DNA of 6,131 nucleotides from Gammaproteobacteria bacterium (GCA_028293725.1 JAQGOE010000120.1:1-6131); one strand, 5' to 3'; positions 1 through 5,642 are shown, counted from the first letter of the stretch. Made by a program: numbers and translations. Notes: generated by a model from the sequence alone, not told the origin.

Positions 1-1216
1 ATGCGACCTCGGCCGGCAGTTCTCCGATCGCCGCATCAATGGCGACGGCAATCTCGGCCGGCGAGTAGACGGGCTCACCGCCAGGACGCATCAACGAATC
101 TCGACAGTCCCGCAATCGCTCGATCATCTCCGCCCGGGAGACTTCCGCAGACGCCTGGCGTATCGCCACACCCCGCGACTGCTCAAGCGCCTCAAGAAGG
201 CCGTTGATCAGGAATTGAATCCCTCTTCCCCTACTGCGGAAATGGATCACCTCCAGGTTCAACCGATCCAACGCCTCAAGTAGAGTCGGCGATCCCCTGT
301 TAACTGGCTCCGGTTTGACCAGTGGTGCCTCCGGCACCAGGTTTCCGACCATCCAGACCGAATTGACTCCGTCAATTTTATCAATCGCCAACGGGGTGTG
401 CGACGCAATTCTGTGGGCTTCTTCCGGAGACTCCGCGAGTACCTCAATGCAGACCATTTGGCTGTAGTACTGTTTCATGACTTCTCCACTCCGAGCCGGC
501 CGCGCGCCGGCGTCCCCATCTGCATACAGCGTGGCTCGCCCCGCGCCTGGACCCGATACAGACCAGCCGTGCGGATCAGTGTGTGATATCAACCCAGCGG
601 CCTCACGCAATTCTTGAGTTACCTGGGAGAGCTCCTGCGTGAGTGCTGCATCAGATTTCGCGGGCGGCTCTACCTCCCCTCGTTCGATCTTATGAATGGC
701 GTCACACGCCATGGTGTAAATGCGGCCGCTCCCCTCGCTCGGCGGCCCAAATGGGTAGTATCGGTCGCGCAGCGCCAGGCAAACCTTCAGTGCGAGATCC
801 CGCTCCGCCCGCAATCGCCCACTTTCGTGCGATACGGCAGTAACGCTGCGCTGGCGTGCTTCCTCGGAATGTTGACCCAGTTGTTCGATCTTGGGGACCA
901 GGCCCTGAGAAGCCCGTGCACGTCGTTCCGCTTCGCGAGTGGTTGCGCACGCCTGACAGACTCCGCCATCAAGCTGCACGCCGTCCCCGTCGCAGTCGCC
1001 GCACTCGCTGGCGCATTCGTGGAGCATGTCGGCCGCATCCTCCAGTGCGTAGTAGAGCGCCCGCGTCGTATCGAGAATTTGGCGTTCAATTCCGTTCTGC
1101 GGGGAAAGCGTCACGGCGAGATGCTCGCTGACGGAGGCTCCAGTCCCATCACAGCCTCTCGCCGCGCCGGCACAAAGCGCGATCCGGTGACGCTCCACCC
1201 GGCTGATAGACGCCAC
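1..1216 (-). CDS. Unknown protein with DnaJ-like cysteine cluster, C-terminus cut by window edge
   Basis: This frame is open for 405 codons from GTG 1216 to the left edge with no stop, so the protein is partial. I do not recognise the family. Residues 68-90 hold five cysteines (C68, C72, C75, C87, C90) in a CxxxCGDCDGDG...CQAC arrangement resembling one zinc-binding repeat of DnaJ-type fingers; a second CDGTG piece lies at 22-26. Residues 93-145 are charged and probably helical, with a conserved-looking RDRYYPFGPP at 151-160. Residues 247 onward (MKQYYSQMVCIEV...SPEEAHRIA) look like a separate small domain, and ATG 478 there has its own GGAG ribosome site. The start is uncertain: GTG 1216, GTG 1114 and ATG 1027 (GGAGG 11 bases upstream) are all possible. 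It follows the 178-aa gene as the next member of the leftward operon. Zinc binding is inferred. Confidence 0.72.
   Translation of the reverse strand, partial: MASISRVERHRIALCAGAARGCDGTGASVSEHLAVTLSPQNGIERQILDTTRALYYALEDAADMLHECASECGDCDGDGVQLDGGVCQACATTREAERRARASQGLVPKIEQLGQHSEEARQRSVTAVSHESGRLRAERDLALKVCLALRDRYYPFGPPSEGSGRIYTMACDAIHKIERGEVEPPAKSDAALTQELSQVTQELREAAGLISHTDPHGWSVSGPGAGRATLYADGDAGARPARSGEVMKQYYSQMVCIEVLAESPEEAHRIASHTPLAIDKIDGVNSVWMVGNLVPEAPLVKPEPVNRGSPTLLEALDRLNLEVIHFRSRGRGIQFLINGLLEALEQSRGVAIRQASAEVSRAEMIERLRDCRDSLMRPGGEPVYSPAEIAVAIDAAIGELPAEVA
484..487 (-). promoter_or_regulatory. Ribosome binding site inside the left-edge gene, before in-frame ATG 478
   Basis: GGAG lies five bases before an ATG (478) in the same open frame as the upstream coding sequence. 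It is among the best-spaced Shine-Dalgarno sequences on the leftward strand. It could give a second, shorter product starting MKQYYSQMVC, or mark the true start of a separate gene whose upstream neighbour is not what it seems. That it is used is an inference. Confidence 0.4.
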
Positions 1217-1223
1217 CGACCGA

Positions 1224-1268
1224 TCAAGCGACGTTCTCTTCGCACGTGAACTCGCTCTGACCTGTCAT
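1224..1268 (-). other. 14-codon mini-ORF coupled to the end of the 178-aa gene
   Basis: ATG 1268 overlaps the TGA of the 178-aa gene as ATGA. Its reading frame encodes MTGQSEFTCEENVA and stops at 1224-1226, eight bases before the GTG 1216 proposed for the next long gene. Every major junction in this operon has this overlap, so the mini-ORF may carry ribosomes across the gap to the next gene. It may equally be chance. No product is claimed. Confidence 0.2.
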
Positions 1269-1801
1269 GTGGGCGCTGGTGCGTCGTTGCCATCAACACT
1301 GCAGCCGTCGGTGCTGCCGACCGCCTCACGATGCAGAATCTGTTCATGCGATTCCGCCTCCATGATCAAGCCTAAGTCCCGTAGTTCTTCGATTGCCAAC
1401 TGTAGCTCGCGCGTCAATTCACTGTGCGAGGGGGCCACACGTGAAACAAGCGATGCACCTACAACTTCACCTGCCAACGCCTGCGCAGTCGAGTCTCCAG
1501 CCGGTTGCCGGGCAATGTCCGTGAGAACGGAACGAAAGCGTGCGCTTTCCTGCGTGAGAACGCTGTTGGTCCGTGTCGCGGCGATCACGTCTCGCCGCAG
1601 TCGCTCGATTTCGCGCACATACTCGTGCGCAGTCGCTGATTGAAGCCTCCGATCTTGCCGCTCAGTCCACCCAATGCCCCCTTCGATAATGAGCGGCGCG
1701 AACGGTTCGCAGGCGTCGGCCTCAACCAGGTCGGTGGCAGCGTGAGCGATCCAATCGTTGCCTTCAATCATCGTCGCCGAATGCAAGCCGAGGTGACTCA
1801 T
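1265..1801 (-). CDS. Unknown 178-aa protein, coiled-coil-like
   Basis: I do not recognise the family. The N-terminal 50 residues are mixed (MSHLGLHSAT...GGIGWTERQD). Residues 58-98 (starting AHEYVREIERLRRDV) and 126-165 (starting HSELTREL) are charged, leucine-spaced and very likely helical, suggesting a coiled-coil or oligomerising protein. There is no signal peptide or membrane segment. The start at ATG 1801 is supported by GAAGG seven bases upstream and by the ATGA overlap with the stop of the 34-aa gene. The helix at 129-146 (LTRELQ...EELRDLGLI) resembles residues 192-210 of the next gene (LTQELS...QELREAAGLI), hinting at related or interacting proteins. The TGA stop is in frame with the following long gene, with no further stop between them. 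Confidence 0.75.
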   Translation of the reverse strand: MSHLGLHSATMIEGNDWIAHAATDLVEADACEPFAPLIIEGGIGWTERQDRRLQSATAHEYVREIERLRRDVIAATRTNSVLTQESARFRSVLTDIARQPAGDSTAQALAGEVVGASLVSRVAPSHSELTRELQLAIEELRDLGLIMEAESHEQILHREAVGSTDGCSVDGNDAPAPT

Positions 1802-1902
1802 TGCGGCACCTTCACGCGCCCACCGATCAGGATTCCGCCCGCGGCCGACGGCAGGTACTCACGGAAACACCATCCGCAGCTGGTGCCCGACGCCGCCCTC
1901 AT
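1798..1902 (-). CDS. Small 34-aa protein with CGWC motif
   Basis: This short open frame fills most of the gap between the 198-aa and 178-aa genes. Its ATG lies six bases after the upstream stop and its TGA overlaps the downstream ATG as ATGA, exactly the packing expected of a real coupled gene. The product runs MRAASGTSCGWCFREYLPSA and then AGGILIGGRVKVPQ. The two cysteines of CGWC and the glycine-rich end could be half of a zinc knuckle, but there is no second cysteine pair, so zinc binding would need a dimer or partner. By hand about 28 of 34 codons end in G or C, as expected for a gene at this base composition. No function can be assigned. Confidence 0.5.
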   Translation of the reverse strand: MRAASGTSCGWCFREYLPSAAGGILIGGRVKVPQ

Positions 1903-1908
1903 CCTGGC

Positions 1909-2505
1909 TCAAAGCCGTTCTCCTGGCGGATCCACGTCATCGCAAGCATCATCGGCTTCGTCCTCCTCGCTCACACCGCACGAGTACAAAAACGCATCAC
2001 GATCGAAATGTCGGACCACCTGCCTAAGTGAATCTGCAACTTCCTCGCAGATTGACTGATGAGCCACCACCGTCGCCTCAAACTCAAATTCGTGCGAGGT
2101 GGTGGGCTTGTTTGTCGGGTGCGCGCGCTCGAGTGCTTCGGAAATCAGGGGCATGAACTCGTGCGTCGAGGTCGCGAGCGTGCGCAAGAACGGCAGGAGT
2201 CTTGCCTCCGCCATGATCCCGTGCTCGACATTCGGACCATGAAAGCTGCCCCCCGCGGCTCGCCATCGCTTCCGTAGAGCCTCGTCCGAGAGACCTACCA
2301 CCTGTCCGTCCGCCTCCGGTTCGGTCGATACGCCAGCCTTCTGCACAGCCTGCTTCGATAGCCTGAAGGGTCCCATCGCGGCGAGCATCGCCCGCGTCTT
2401 TTCAGTGAGCTCCGCGCCGCGATCTGGGTCGCGAATCATGTCCAGGTCAGGCAGTATCTCCTCCAACAGCACGGCAGCCAGTGAAACCACGTCTATGTCG
2501 CTCAC
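1909..2505 (-). CDS. Unknown 198-aa protein with GGxFHGPNVEHG segment
   Basis: It starts at GTG 2505, which overlaps the preceding TGA as GTGA. Residues 1-45 are helical and acidic. Residues 72-110 hold the most distinctive stretch: LSDEALRKRWRAAGGSFHGP followed by NVEHGIMAEARLLPFLRTL. A glycine pair followed by F/M-HGP-x-VE, then a hydrophobic LLPFLR, is reminiscent of segments I have seen in small phage hypothetical proteins, but I cannot name a family. The C-terminal tail (180-192, EDEADDACDDVDP) is strongly acidic. There is no signal peptide or membrane helix, so it is probably cytoplasmic. It sits in the middle of the operon, between the methyltransferase side and the small CGWC protein. 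Confidence 0.78.
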   Translation of the reverse strand: MSDIDVVSLAAVLLEEILPDLDMIRDPDRGAELTEKTRAMLAAMGPFRLSKQAVQKAGVSTEPEADGQVVGLSDEALRKRWRAAGGSFHGPNVEHGIMAEARLLPFLRTLATSTHEFMPLISEALERAHPTNKPTTSHEFEFEATVVAHQSICEEVADSLRQVVRHFDRDAFLYSCGVSEEDEADDACDDVDPPGERL

Positions 2506-2672
2506 TGTGATGGCCCCGCGGTACTCGCCCTCTCAGATTTCCAAGCGCTCCCGGCACGCCTGGCGCGCCGGTACAAAATGCTGTGTGTTGTCATCCTCTC
2601 CTCCGCCCTTCGCATCCACTCCTTGCGGGGCAACTTGGACGTCACTCTGCGCTGCTTCCGCAGGGCGGTCAT
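2502..2672 (-). CDS. Possible 56-aa basic protein between methyltransferase and 198-aa gene
   Basis: ATG 2672 overlaps the methyltransferase TGA as ATGA, and its own TGA overlaps the next GTG as GTGA, so the frame fits the gap exactly. The product (MTALRKQRRVTSKLPRKEWM...) is very rich in Arg and Lys, with only four acidic residues, and could bind nucleic acid. By hand count about 79 % of its codons end in G or C. Against it, Arg-rich translations are typical of shadow frames in GC-rich DNA, and there is no clear ribosome site. A competing frame ends at 2533 with a more ordinary composition (GTG start preceded by GGAG overlap, 28 aa, ...DDNTQHFVPARQACRERLEI). Real gene or spacer is unresolved. 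Confidence 0.42.
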   Translation of the reverse strand: MTALRKQRRVTSKLPRKEWMRRAEERMTTHSILYRRARRAGSAWKSERASTAGPSQ

Positions 2673-3802
2673 CGGCGTGAAGCGCGCGTTTCGCATTGCC
2701 CGTCGTCCAACGCCACATACCGTGGTTGTATTTCACACCCGATGTAACGTCGGCCAAGATCAACCGACACCCTTCGGGTGGTACCAGCACCTGCGAAGGG
2801 ATCCAACACGACATCACCCGGCCGTGAACTGGCCAGAACGCACGGCTCGATCAACTTACGTGGGAAGACCGCGTAATGCGCGCCCGGGGATGGCGTGGTC
2901 GCCACGGTCCACACGCTTCGTTTATTACGCCAGCCGTTGGGGGCGGCTTGCTTAGACTGACCACCTTCGATGGCGCTTCTGTGGCGGCTCTCCGTCCGCG
3001 AGCCCAATGCCTTCCGCGAGAAACTGACGGTCGGTACCGCCTTTGGTGGTCGTGCGTTAGCCCCCATCCCGACTGTCCGCAGGCGAGCACGTCGGCCCTC
3101 CCCGTCGACTGGGCGACGTGCGCCATTCGGGCCGGGTAGACCAGATCGCGCCGGTTCCTTGATGGCATCCGCGTCGTAGTAGTAGCGCGGCGCCTTCGAC
3201 ATCAGGAAGATATGTTCGTGAGATTTCGTCGGCCGATCGCGCACACTCTCCGGCAGCGGATTGGGCTTGCTCCAAATCACTTCCCGATCGGCATCCCATC
3301 GCCAAATGCGTTCCTCAAGTACCACACCGCAGCCGCACGGACAAAACAGCTCGACCTCTTCGACCACGTTCGAGCGCAGGTACCAGCCATCGGCCTGCAA
3401 GGCGAGCGCCACCCGCCAGGGTATACCCAACATGTCTTTTTCCTTCGCTCCGGTCACTCGACGGCGGCGACCGATGCTGCTACGCCCATGCAGTGCGCCC
3501 GCGTGCTTGCCGCTCGTCGAGCCCCCCCACTTTAGGTCGTTTGCGTAGGAGTCGCCCAAGTTGAGCCAGACTGTGCCATCGTCCCGCAACACTTGACGGA
3601 CGGCGGCGAACACCTTGACTAATTCGCAGATGTACTCCCCAGGGGTCGCTTCCAAACCGATCTGACCTTCCACGCCGTAGTCACGCAGACTGTAGTACGG
3701 AGGACTGGTCACGCACGTCTGGACGCGAACGCCATCGCGCACCATGCGAGCCAGCAGAGCGCGGCAATCACCCACATGGGTTCTGTCAAGCCACTCACGC
3801 AT
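2669..3802 (-). CDS. Beta-class site-specific DNA methyltransferase (N4-cytosine or N6-adenine)
   Basis: The 377-aa protein transfers methyl from S-adenosylmethionine to the exocyclic amino group of a base in a specific DNA site. Catalytic motif IV, TSPPYY, is at 32-37, and the AdoMet-binding motif I, DPFAGAGTT, is at 334-342. The order IV before I defines the beta class (N6_N4_Mtase family). Other family stretches are GQIGLE (46-51), LNLGDSY (80-86), GIPWRVALALQADGWYLRS (126-144), KPNPLPESVRDRPTKSHEH (179-197) and RSVWTV (295-300). SPPY is commoner in m4C enzymes but does not settle the base. The usual direct join from YLRS to WxKPNP is broken by about 25 residues (148-173) containing CPCGCG at 154-159. 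The poorly conserved, Arg-rich stretch 218-292 is the likely target-recognition region. I chose ATG 3802 because MREWLDRTHVGDC matches the usual N-terminus; an upstream GTG (3868) would add 22 atypical residues. No restriction enzyme is nearby, so it looks orphan. Confidence 0.95.
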   Translation of the reverse strand: MREWLDRTHVGDCRALLARMVRDGVRVQTCVTSPPYYSLRDYGVEGQIGLEATPGEYICELVKVFAAVRQVLRDDGTVWLNLGDSYANDLKWGGSTSGKHAGALHGRSSIGRRRRVTGAKEKDMLGIPWRVALALQADGWYLRSNVVEEVELFCPCGCGVVLEERIWRWDADREVIWSKPNPLPESVRDRPTKSHEHIFLMSKAPRYYYDADAIKEPARSGLPGPNGARRPVDGEGRRARLRTVGMGANARPPKAVPTVSFSRKALGSRTESRHRSAIEGGQSKQAAPNGWRNKRSVWTVATTPSPGAHYAVFPRKLIEPCVLASSRPGDVVLDPFAGAGTTRRVSVDLGRRYIGCEIQPRYVALDDGQCETRASRR

Positions 3803-3878
3803 GTGTGGCACTCGGAGCAATGGCCTGTTTGCCGACCGCACTTGCCCCAGCGGCAGGCAGGTCAGCACCGCGGTTCAT
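3795..3878 (-). CDS. Possible 27-aa mini-ORF bridging radical SAM and methyltransferase genes
   Basis: ATG 3878 overlaps the radical SAM stop as ATGA. The frame runs 27 codons (MNRGADLPAAGASAVGKQAI then APSATHA) and stops inside ATGCGTGA, where ATG is the methyltransferase start. It thus spans the 72-base gap exactly. It is rich in Ala, has no recognisable feature, and may act only to carry ribosomes to the methyltransferase start, which lacks a clear ribosome site. The alternative is that the methyltransferase begins at GTG 3868 in another frame. Confidence 0.25.
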   Translation of the reverse strand: MNRGADLPAAGASAVGKQAIAPSATHA

Positions 3879-4846
3879 ACGAACAATCCCTGCTGCGCGT
3901 CATAACGCTCGCGGTGCGCTGTCTTGGCAGAGCGCGCGTACTCACTAAACGGCGCGTAGCGCCAGATGCGGCGGTTGGCCCAGCGCGCAACATCGGTGAG
4001 CTGCTGAGCGCTCCAGTCGTGGCGGATCCGTGGCGCCTTCTCCAGCGCATTGAGCTTGATCTCCGCTTGCACATGCGGCTCGCCACCCCATTGGAGAACA
4101 TCATGAATACGTTGGATGCACTGCTCGAACGGTTCGTTGCCGATAAGGACATAGGGGCGGATACGCTTCGCCGATACGCCGGCATCGCGTAGCATTTTCA
4201 TGACTCGCTGCACCTGGGGCCGTTCCGCGCTCTCGTCGTATCCGAATCGCCAGGGACCACGGTTGATTTGGCGCCAGCGCGCAAAGACCGTCTCGTCAAA
4301 CTCGGAGGGCTCGAATCCCGAGTTGGCATCGCGCAGTGCGACACCGGCAGCCAGGTAGCGCTCGACGATGAAATCCTGATACCGCGCATCTAAGCCTGCG
4401 AGATTGGAGTCACAGAGAATCGGCCGCACGGTGAAGTCAGGAAAGTAGGAAAAGCCTCCATCGATCATCCATACGTTGCAGAAGTTGCACCGTTTGTTGC
4501 AACCCTTCGTCGCGTACGTGGCATCAGGATTGTGGAAGCGGATCGCATCCCGCACCGGCGGTCCGAGCTCAGCAACACCCTCCAAGTAGTGCCGGCGCAT
4601 GGTCGTAGCTGGACCGCCCGCCAAGACGCGATACCCCAACGATCGATACCAGCGTGCGCGATCGTGCGCTTCGGGCAAGAGCCAGGTGAACGCAACGGAC
4701 AGAAAGGCAGTGCCCTCTTCGGTCCACTCGCCAAGCCCTCCGACCCAGCTCGCTTTGGACGAGCGGCCCGGGGCATTCGGGCGCGACGTCGCGGACCTGC
4801 GTCCGGGGGGTGCGTGCAAACCAATGTCAGCGGCTCGTTGACTCAC
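3875..4846 (-). CDS. Radical SAM protein, short phage-type
   Basis: About 323 aa from GTG 4846. The CxxxCxxC signature (C116, C120, C123 in KGCNKRCNFCNVW) ligates the 4Fe-4S cluster that cleaves S-adenosylmethionine to a 5'-deoxyadenosyl radical. The rest follows the partial TIM barrel: LCDSNLA (144-150) matches the DNNLL-like strand; WRFGYDES (199-206) and RPYVLIGNEP (230-239) match later strands; and the end carries the ARWANRRIW...FSEY pattern (288-302). Residues 48-80 (FLSVAFTWLLPEA...GYRVLAGGPAT) resemble the degenerate cobalamin-binding-like front domain of such proteins. Members I recall are common in phages and islands, and their substrate is unknown. The start is unsure: no ATG is available before residue 83, and GTG 4846, GTG 4855 or TTG 4882 are possible, none with a good ribosome site. 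The TTG lies inside the inverted repeat, so I prefer the GTG. It is first in the leftward operon, directly before the methyltransferase. Confidence 0.9.
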   Translation of the reverse strand: MSQRAADIGLHAPPGRRSATSRPNAPGRSSKASWVGGLGEWTEEGTAFLSVAFTWLLPEAHDRARWYRSLGYRVLAGGPATTMRRHYLEGVAELGPPVRDAIRFHNPDATYATKGCNKRCNFCNVWMIDGGFSYFPDFTVRPILCDSNLAGLDARYQDFIVERYLAAGVALRDANSGFEPSEFDETVFARWRQINRGPWRFGYDESAERPQVQRVMKMLRDAGVSAKRIRPYVLIGNEPFEQCIQRIHDVLQWGGEPHVQAEIKLNALEKAPRIRHDWSAQQLTDVARWANRRIWRYAPFSEYARSAKTAHRERYDAQQGLFV

Positions 4847-4883
4847 AATCGGCACAATTGCGCATTTTGAGTATTTGCACAAT
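4844..4883. repeat. Three CACAAT elements in the divergent control region
   Basis: CACAAT occurs at 4844-4849, 4853-4858 and 4878-4883, the last two within the longer GCACAAT. The third lies inside the inverted repeat. Start-to-start spacings are 9 and 25 bases. They could be half-sites for a regulator, but the element is short and chance copies are possible. Confidence 0.35.
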
Positions 4884-4888
4884 ACTCA
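4868..4888. promoter_or_regulatory. Perfect 8-bp inverted repeat, probable operator
   Basis: TGAGTATT at 4868-4875 is the exact reverse complement of AATACTCA at 4881-4888, with a five-base centre (TGCAC). The size and symmetry suit a dimeric helix-turn-helix repressor of the phage CI/Cro kind. It lies between two divergent genes and overlaps the -10 hexamer of the leftward promoter proposed here, so binding would block leftward transcription and probably affect the rightward genes. It is too short and lacks the T-run of a terminator. The regulator is not encoded by any recognisable gene in this window. Confidence 0.65.
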
Positions 4889-4908
4889 GCGGCGCAGAAT
4901 CTTGCCAA
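4879..4908 (-). promoter_or_regulatory. Candidate sigma-70-type promoter for the leftward operon
   Basis: On the minus strand TTGGCA (4908-4903, five of six matches to TTGACA) is followed after 18 bases by TATTGT (4884-4879, four of six matches to TATAAT). Transcription would begin near 4873, a short distance upstream of GTG 4846, which fits that start better than TTG 4882. The -10 lies inside the inverted repeat. The consensus used is that of E. coli-like sigma-70; the host is unknown. No comparably good rightward promoter is visible; TTGCGC (4858) with AATACT (4881) is a weak option. Confidence 0.4.
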
Positions 4909-4913
4909 TCTAT

Positions 4914-5642
4914 ATGTCACCCACTGACGCCGTTTTTCGAATCGATCTGGGGCAGCACTTGCGGGACGACGGCCACGTGGTGCACGCGTGGATCGAGCCG
5001 AACCATCCCTCTAACCGCTTCCAATGGGTTCGCGACTTGGGCGTTTTGTGTGTGGAGGGTTCCGCGACCGCGGGGACCGTCTCTCTGCGACTGGAGGACT
5101 CGCCCGAAGAATGGTGGATGCTCGCGGATGCCGTCGGCATGGACCTCGCGGAGGCGCTGTGGCATGAGCGCGCCAAATACGACGAGAGATCGTTCTTCAT
5201 GGTCTACGACCACGTGGAATACGGACGGCTGTACTTTCAGCCCACTGAGCGCGCGGCCGGTGCGGAAGGTGCGGTGGTCTTGGGCACTCGCCGCGACGGC
5301 CGCTACCCTAATGAGCAGATTGCGATACCCGCGGACTACGCCGTGCGCCAGCTCGAAGCCCTGTTCGCCCATGCACATCCGAAGTTGCGTTCACCCATGA
5401 TCCCGGACAGCGCGGAGATCGAGGTGGCGCTCGAACATGGGCGGCAGATGGCGGCGGCGGTAATGTCGGCCAAGGCGCGGTACGAGGCGATCGTTAAGTG
5501 GGACTTCGAGACCCCCCTTGTTTTGCCGCAGCACGAACAGCCGGAATCCCCAGGCCTTGCACATTCCGACCGAACACCGGAAGCGTCCCCGGATAGCGAA
5601 GACACCGAGCCGACGACAGACGATGACGGTCCTGCCCCGTGA
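4914..5642 (+). CDS. Unknown 242-aa protein with acidic C-terminal tail
   Basis: I do not recognise the family. From ATG 4914 the protein begins MSPTDAVFRIDLGQHLRDDG. Residues 1-160 look like a compact, mostly alpha/beta soluble domain rich in aromatic residues (EEWWML 65-70, ALWHERAKYD 81-90, FFMVYDHVEYGRLYF 94-108). Residues 164-195 are probably helical (SAEIEVALEHGRQMAAAVMS and on). Residues 203-242 are a Pro-, Glu-, Asp-, Ser- and Thr-rich tail ending TTDDDGPAP, likely disordered. There is no signal peptide or membrane helix. The frame is also open upstream to TTG 4875, but that codon lies in the inverted repeat and would add 13 atypical residues; neither start has a clear ribosome site. 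It is the first gene of the rightward arm and overlaps or abuts the next. Confidence 0.8.
   Translation: MSPTDAVFRIDLGQHLRDDGHVVHAWIEPNHPSNRFQWVRDLGVLCVEGSATAGTVSLRLEDSPEEWWMLADAVGMDLAEALWHERAKYDERSFFMVYDHVEYGRLYFQPTERAAGAEGAVVLGTRRDGRYPNEQIAIPADYAVRQLEALFAHAHPKLRSPMIPDSAEIEVALEHGRQMAAAVMSAKARYEAIVKWDFETPLVLPQHEQPESPGLAHSDRTPEASPDSEDTEPTTDDDGPAP

Noticed and set aside
614..1249. Plus-strand open frame of 211 codons
   Set aside because: It lies opposite the 405-codon minus-strand frame that continues the operon direction, is rich in Arg/Ala/Ser like a shadow translation, and has no recognisable motif.
2768..2780. Hairpin CACCC-TTC-GGGTG as a terminator
   Set aside because: Only five base pairs, no T-run on either strand, and it lies inside the methyltransferase coding sequence.
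2533..2817. Minus-strand frame of 94 codons over the methyltransferase 3' end
   Set aside because: Its first half lies within the methyltransferase motif I region, which fixes the true frame there. Only its last ~28 codons (2533-2618) remain as an alternative to the 56-aa frame.
4838..4866. Rightward promoter TTGACT with a -10 near 4861
   Set aside because: The -35 hexamer is good, but nothing close to TATAAT lies 16-19 bases downstream.
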